9,787 bases of DNA, from positions 1 through 9,787 of the forward strand of contig JAIESJ010000278.1 in assembly GCA_019746155.1 (NCBI GenBank). The letters run 5' to 3'. Source of the DNA: Burkholderiales bacterium (GTDB lineage Bacteria; Pseudomonadota; Gammaproteobacteria; Burkholderiales; SG8-41). The translations under genes were made by a program, and so were the position numbers. Positions 6,505 to 9,787 of this stretch are shown here, piece after piece; position 1 is the stretch's first letter; every line of letters begins with the position of its first letter. The notes under the pieces were generated by a model. The model ran no database searches. It saw only the letters and a program-made list of their open reading frames with translations, and was not told the DNA's origin.

Positions 6505-6541
6505 CAATCATCCTCAAATATCAACGACGCGCAAAACGCGG

Positions 6542-6569
6542 ATTATAACCAACCGCACTGCCGCATCAA
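6542..6569 (-). promoter_or_regulatory. Sigma-70-type promoter of the aminopeptidase gene
   Basis: On the minus strand TTGATG (6569-6564), a 16-base spacer and a perfect TATAAT (6547-6542) precede the ATG at 6504. Transcription would begin near 6535, giving a leader of about 30 bases that contains the TGAGGA ribosome binding site. I found no equally good promoter for thyA on the plus strand in the same gap. Confidence 0.65.
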
Positions 6570-6705
6570 AAAAAGGGCCGCGTTCCGCCCCAGAGTGCGA
6601 ACGCGCGGCGCGCGTTTCATTATCCTCGGACTTTTCGGCCCTTCCGCACCAAAATCGATTAAAATTCCGGATGTGTAGTGTCGTGACTCCCGGTCCTGAG
6701 TTGCA

Positions 6706-7500
6706 ATGCGACAATATCTTGATTTGATGCGGCATGTGCTGGAACACGGTGCGCGCAAAAGCGACCGCACCGGTACCGGCACGCTCAGCGTTTTCGGCGC
6801 GCAGTTGCGCTTCGATCTCAATGCCGGCTTCCCGTTGCTGACCACCAAAAAAGTCCATCTCAAGTCGATCATTCACGAACTGCTGTGGTTTCTGAAGGGT
6901 GAAACCAATATCCGGTACCTGAAAGACCACGGCGTCACGATCTGGAACGAGTGGGCGGACGCCAACGGCGAACTGGGGCCGGTCTACGGCTATCAGTGGC
7001 GCTGCTGGCCCGCGGCCGACGGCCGGCATATCGACCAGATCAGTCAGGTGATCGAACAACTCAGGGAAAACCCCGACTCGCGGCGCATGCTCGTATCGGC
7101 ATGGAACGTGGCCGATCTCGACAAGATGGCGCTGATGCCATGTCATGCCTTCTTCCAGTTCTATGTGGCCGAGGGGCGGCTGTCGTGCCAGCTCTACCAG
7201 AGGAGCGCCGACCTGTTTCTGGGCGTGCCGTTCAATATCGCGTCGTATTCGCTGCTGACCATGATGATGGCACAGGTGTGCGGGCTCAAGCTCGGCGACT
7301 TCGTGCACACCTTCGGCGATATCCACCTTTATCTGAACCATCTCGATCAGGCACGCGAGCAGTTGTCGCGCACACCACGCAGGCTGCCGGTAATGAAGCT
7401 CAATCCGGCAGTGAAAAGCATATTCGATTTCAAGTACGAAGACTTCGTGCTCGAGGGCTACGATCCGCATCCCGCGATCAAGGCGCCGGTAGCGGTATGA
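6706..7500 (+). CDS. thyA: Thymidylate synthase
   Basis: This enzyme converts dUMP to dTMP using methylene-tetrahydrofolate as both one-carbon donor and reductant, releasing dihydrofolate. Its length, 264 residues, equals that of E. coli ThyA, and it aligns without gaps as far as I can judge. The nucleophile Cys146 is in MPCHAFFQFYV, RRMLVSAWNV precedes it, and SCQLYQRSADLFLGVPFNIASY (about 160-181) includes Asp169 and Asn177, which bind the substrate. The C-terminus KAPVAV is the usual folate-closing tail. The N-terminal MRQYLDLMRHVLEHG fits the family; the ribosome binding site is weak. It is divergent from the aminopeptidase and precedes the unknown 95-residue gene and folA, which regenerates tetrahydrofolate. 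Confidence 0.98.
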   Translation: MRQYLDLMRHVLEHGARKSDRTGTGTLSVFGAQLRFDLNAGFPLLTTKKVHLKSIIHELLWFLKGETNIRYLKDHGVTIWNEWADANGELGPVYGYQWRCWPAADGRHIDQISQVIEQLRENPDSRRMLVSAWNVADLDKMALMPCHAFFQFYVAEGRLSCQLYQRSADLFLGVPFNIASYSLLTMMMAQVCGLKLGDFVHTFGDIHLYLNHLDQAREQLSRTPRRLPVMKLNPAVKSIFDFKYEDFVLEGYDPHPAIKAPVAV

Positions 7501-7585
7501 TTACAATCCCGCAAGCCGGCTTCTGAATTTAACGCACAGGCCAGACCACGCATAAACTCTGCCCGTGAGGAACCACCGCATGCAC

Positions 7586-7592
7586 AGGAGGT
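7586..7592 (+). promoter_or_regulatory. Strong Shine-Dalgarno sequence of the 95-aa gene
   Basis: AGGAGGT lies 6 bases before ATG 7599. It is the best ribosome binding site in the thyA-folA cluster, and it fixes the start and supports the gene being real. Confidence 0.85.
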
Positions 7593-7598
7593 CACCAC

Positions 7599-7886
7599 AT
7601 GGCGGCTGAAGCCAATACTGTCGAGATGTCAATCTACCTGCGCAACCGCATCCCCGACCTGCTGGGGGCAACCCCGGAAGACGCACAGCGCATAGCCGAC
7701 GCCATTGTGCAGCATGTGGGACAGGCCCAGCTCGGCGGCCCGGGGGTTGTTATCTGCCGCGACATGTACGAAACCTTTGTCACCGTCCCCCTCCCGTCCG
7801 GATCAAAAGCAAGCTGCGTGGTCTATTTCGAGATCACGCCGGAAGGGCGGCGCGTGGTCAAGCGGCTCACCCGCAGCAAACGCTGA
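7599..7886 (+). CDS. Hypothetical protein (95 aa) between thyA and folA
   Basis: I do not recognise this protein. It appears to be a small soluble alpha/beta protein: a helix near LRNRIPDLLG, an acidic helix TPEDAQRIADAIVQHVGQ (about 25-42), then strands around GVVICRDMYETFVTVPL and ASCVVYFEIT, and a basic end (GRRVVKRLTRSKR). No signal or membrane segment is seen. Two cysteines occur (in VICRD and SCVVY). A near-perfect Shine-Dalgarno sequence and GC-ending codons support expression. It starts 98 bases after the thyA stop and ends 29 bases before folA, in the same direction, so it is probably co-transcribed with folA and perhaps thyA. The basic tail could bind nucleic acid, but nothing in the sequence shows a function. 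Confidence 0.8.
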   Translation: MAAEANTVEMSIYLRNRIPDLLGATPEDAQRIADAIVQHVGQAQLGGPGVVICRDMYETFVTVPLPSGSKASCVVYFEITPEGRRVVKRLTRSKR

Positions 7887-7915
7887 AACAAAGCCGAGAG
7901 CCACACCGAACGCCC

Positions 7916-8431
7916 ATGTCGCCGGCCAAGGGAGGCAAGCCCCGCGTTTCCGTCATCGTCGCCATGGCAAAAAACCGTGTCATCGGCGCCGACAACGCCA
8001 TCCCCTGGCATCTTCCGAACGAACTCAGGCTCTTCAAAACCGTGACCATGGGCCACCACATCATCATGGGGCGAAAGACTTTCGAATCAATCAATCGCCT
8101 GCTGCCGGGGCGCACGACGGTGATCGTCACGCGTCAACCCGGCTATCAGGTCTCCGGCGCGATGGTCGCGCATTGCCTCAAGGAGGCGATTGCGCTCTGC
8201 GGTGGCGATCAAGAGATCTTCGTGATCGGCGGCGGCGAACTGTATAAATCGGCGCTCCCCCTTGCCGACCGCATTTACCTGACGACGGTCGACGCCGAGC
8301 CGGCCGGGGACACCTTCATGCCGGAATTCGATCTGCAGGAATGGCGCGAAACCTCGTCTCTGTCATATCCTGCCGATGACCGGCATCGCCATGCCTACCA
8401 CTTCTCGGTCTATGACCGCGTTCGCTCCTAA
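7916..8431 (+). CDS. folA: Dihydrofolate reductase
   Basis: This enzyme reduces dihydrofolate to tetrahydrofolate with NADPH, replacing the cofactor consumed by ThyA upstream, and it is the target of trimethoprim. Its 171 residues cover the whole fold: VSVIVAMAKNRVIGADNAIPWHLP at about 11-34, the NADPH-contacting MGRKTFESI (about 51-59), LPGRTTVIVTRQPG (63-76), IGGGELY (104-110) and the C-terminal YHFSVYDR strand. Glu36 takes the place of the catalytic Asp27 of E. coli; an acid is kept, and Glu is normal in some DHFRs. The start at 7916 gives nine residues before the first strand; no good ribosome binding site precedes it, so coupling to the 95-residue gene 29 bases upstream is possible. Its TAA overlaps the stop of the convergent decarboxylase gene. 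Confidence 0.97.
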   Translation: MSPAKGGKPRVSVIVAMAKNRVIGADNAIPWHLPNELRLFKTVTMGHHIIMGRKTFESINRLLPGRTTVIVTRQPGYQVSGAMVAHCLKEAIALCGGDQEIFVIGGGELYKSALPLADRIYLTTVDAEPAGDTFMPEFDLQEWRETSSLSYPADDRHRHAYHFSVYDRVRS

Positions 8432-9787
8432 TGCTGCGCTACGCAGTCCACGAAGTAGCGCCGCCCGCCGTTGTCCTTCTCCACCGCCAGTCCGTGGATA
8501 TCGGTCTCGAAACCGGGAAACTGCTGATTGAAGCTGCGCGCAAACTGCAGGTAGCGAACGATAGTCGGATTGAACCGTTCCCCGGGAATGAGCAGCGGGA
8601 TGCCGGGCGGATAAGGCGTGAGCAGCACGCCGGTAATCCGGCCTTCAAGCCGGTCGATCTCGATGCGGTCGATTTCGCGGTGTGCCATCCGCGCCCAGGC
8701 GTCCGCGGGTTTCATGGCGGGTTGCATGTCCGAGAGATACATCTCGGTGGTGAGCCGCGCCACGTCGTTCACCTTGTAGACGCCGTGGATCTGATCGCAC
8801 AGGTCGTGCAGCCCGATTTTCTCGTATTGCGGGTGCTTGTTCAGGAATTCCGGCAGCACGCGCCACAACGGCCGGTTGTTGTCGTAATCGTCCTTGAACT
8901 GCTGCAGCTCGGTCACCATGGTGTTCCAGCGTCCCTTGGTGATGCCGATGGTGAACATGATGAAGAACGAATAAAGCCCGGTTTTCTCGACGATGATGCC
9001 GTGTTCGGCGAGGTATTTGGTGACGACAGCCGCCGGGATGCCGGTCTTGGCAAAGCGCCCGGTGACGTCGAGACCGGGGGTAATCACCGTCGCCTTGATC
9101 GGATCGAGCATGTTGAAGCCGGGCGCAAGATTGCCGAAGCCGTGCCAGCGTTCGTTGGCGCGCAGCATCCAGTCGTCGCGGTTGCCTATGCCTTCGGCGG
9201 CCAGCCGTTCCGGCCCCCAGACCTTGAACCACCAGTCCTTGCCGAATTCGGTATCGACCTTGCGCATCGCGCGCCGGAAATCGAGCGCCTCCAGTATCGA
9301 CTCCTCGACCAGCGCCTTGCCGCCCGGCGGCTCCATCATCGCCGCCGCCACGTCGCACGACGCGATGATTGCGTACTGCGGGCTGGTCGAGGTATGCATG
9401 AGATAGGCCTCGTTGAACGTATTCTGGTCGAGTTTGCGCGTTTCGCTCTCCTGCACCAGGATCTGCGACGCCTGCGACAGGCCGGCGAGCAGCTTGTGGG
9501 TGGACTGGGTGGAGAACACCATCGATTCCTTGCAGCGCGGGCGGTCGCGGCCGACGGCATGCATGCCCTGGTAGAACTTGTGAAACGTGGCGTGCGGCAG
9601 CCAGGCTTCGTCGAAATGCAGCGTGTCGATTTTGCCGTCGAGCATTTCTTTCAAGGTATCGACGTTGTAGAGAATCCCATCGTAGGTGCTCTGCGTCAGG
9701 GTCAGCACGCGCGGCTTGTCCTTCACATCGCGCGCGAACGGGTTGGCCCTGATTTTTTTCTCTATGTTCTCCCAGCGGAATTCCTCG
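8428..9787 (-). CDS. Orn/Lys/Arg decarboxylase, PLP-dependent (N-terminus outside window)
   Basis: The frame is open from the right edge to TAG at 8430-8428, giving the last 452 residues of a protein that is about 750 long in this class. The GTG at 9726 is internal, because the frame continues upstream with FRWENIEKKIRANPFARDV. The PLP-binding lysine is in STQSTHKLLAGLSQAS (codon 9495-9493), preceded by HFDEAWLPHATFHKFYQG. The C-terminal domain includes EKTGLYSFFIMFTIGITKG and LEGRITGVLLTPYPPGIPLLIPGERF. These are features of the prokaryotic fold-type I, AdiA/CadA-like decarboxylases, which turn basic amino acids into polyamines or agmatine for acid resistance or polyamine supply. The GLYSF stretch looks more AdiA-like, but the substrate cannot be settled here. 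It converges with folA. Confidence 0.95.
   Translation of the reverse strand, partial: EEFRWENIEKKIRANPFARDVKDKPRVLTLTQSTYDGILYNVDTLKEMLDGKIDTLHFDEAWLPHATFHKFYQGMHAVGRDRPRCKESMVFSTQSTHKLLAGLSQASQILVQESETRKLDQNTFNEAYLMHTSTSPQYAIIASCDVAAAMMEPPGGKALVEESILEALDFRRAMRKVDTEFGKDWWFKVWGPERLAAEGIGNRDDWMLRANERWHGFGNLAPGFNMLDPIKATVITPGLDVTGRFAKTGIPAAVVTKYLAEHGIIVEKTGLYSFFIMFTIGITKGRWNTMVTELQQFKDDYDNNRPLWRVLPEFLNKHPQYEKIGLHDLCDQIHGVYKVNDVARLTTEMYLSDMQPAMKPADAWARMAHREIDRIEIDRLEGRITGVLLTPYPPGIPLLIPGERFNPTIVRYLQFARSFNQQFPGFETDIHGLAVEKDNGGRRYFVDCVAQH

Noticed and set aside
6505..6507. TTG as the start of the aminopeptidase
   Set aside because: The adjacent ATG at 6504 is a better codon and has better spacing from the TGAGGA site.

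Overview
The window looks like a stretch of chromosome from a GC-rich member of the Betaproteobacteria. That placement is inferred from the style of the ThyA, FolA, AroC and decarboxylase proteins and from the kinds of intergenic repeats. No rRNA or other marker is present to confirm it. I see no plasmid or phage backbone genes, no tRNA and no CRISPR array.

Left part (1-3011, minus strand): three tightly packed genes read leftward. They are chorismate synthase (aroC), a pRiA4b ORF-3 family protein and an adenine-specific DNA methyltransferase that runs off the left edge. Gaps of 1 and 6 bases suggest co-transcription and translational coupling of an accessory, DNA-modification-type pair behind a housekeeping gene. 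The methyltransferase carries an in-frame palindromic repeat in its helical N-terminal part, an AT-rich stretch just after its catalytic motif, and a perfect 13-bp inverted repeat at the window edge.

Middle (3079-5031): a small unknown gene on the plus strand converges on a TauE/SafE-type membrane transporter on the minus strand. Beyond the transporter lies about 1 kb without a convincing gene. It holds the C-terminal remnant of what appears to be a REP-associated (RAYT-type) transposase, bounded by inverted and tandem copies of one short repeat, then a terminator-like hairpin, then a structured intergenic element ending in a perfect 13-bp inverted repeat.

Right part (5032-9787): an M17 family aminopeptidase on the minus strand has a good sigma-70-like promoter in the region it shares with thymidylate synthase (thyA, plus strand). 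thyA is followed by a 95-residue unknown protein with a strong ribosome binding site, and then by dihydrofolate reductase (folA). ThyA converts methylene-tetrahydrofolate to dihydrofolate and FolA reduces it back, so these two form a functional thymidylate/folate cycle, and the unknown protein sits between them. folA meets a C-terminal part of a PLP-dependent Orn/Lys/Arg decarboxylase tail to tail, with overlapping stop codons; the decarboxylase runs off the right edge.
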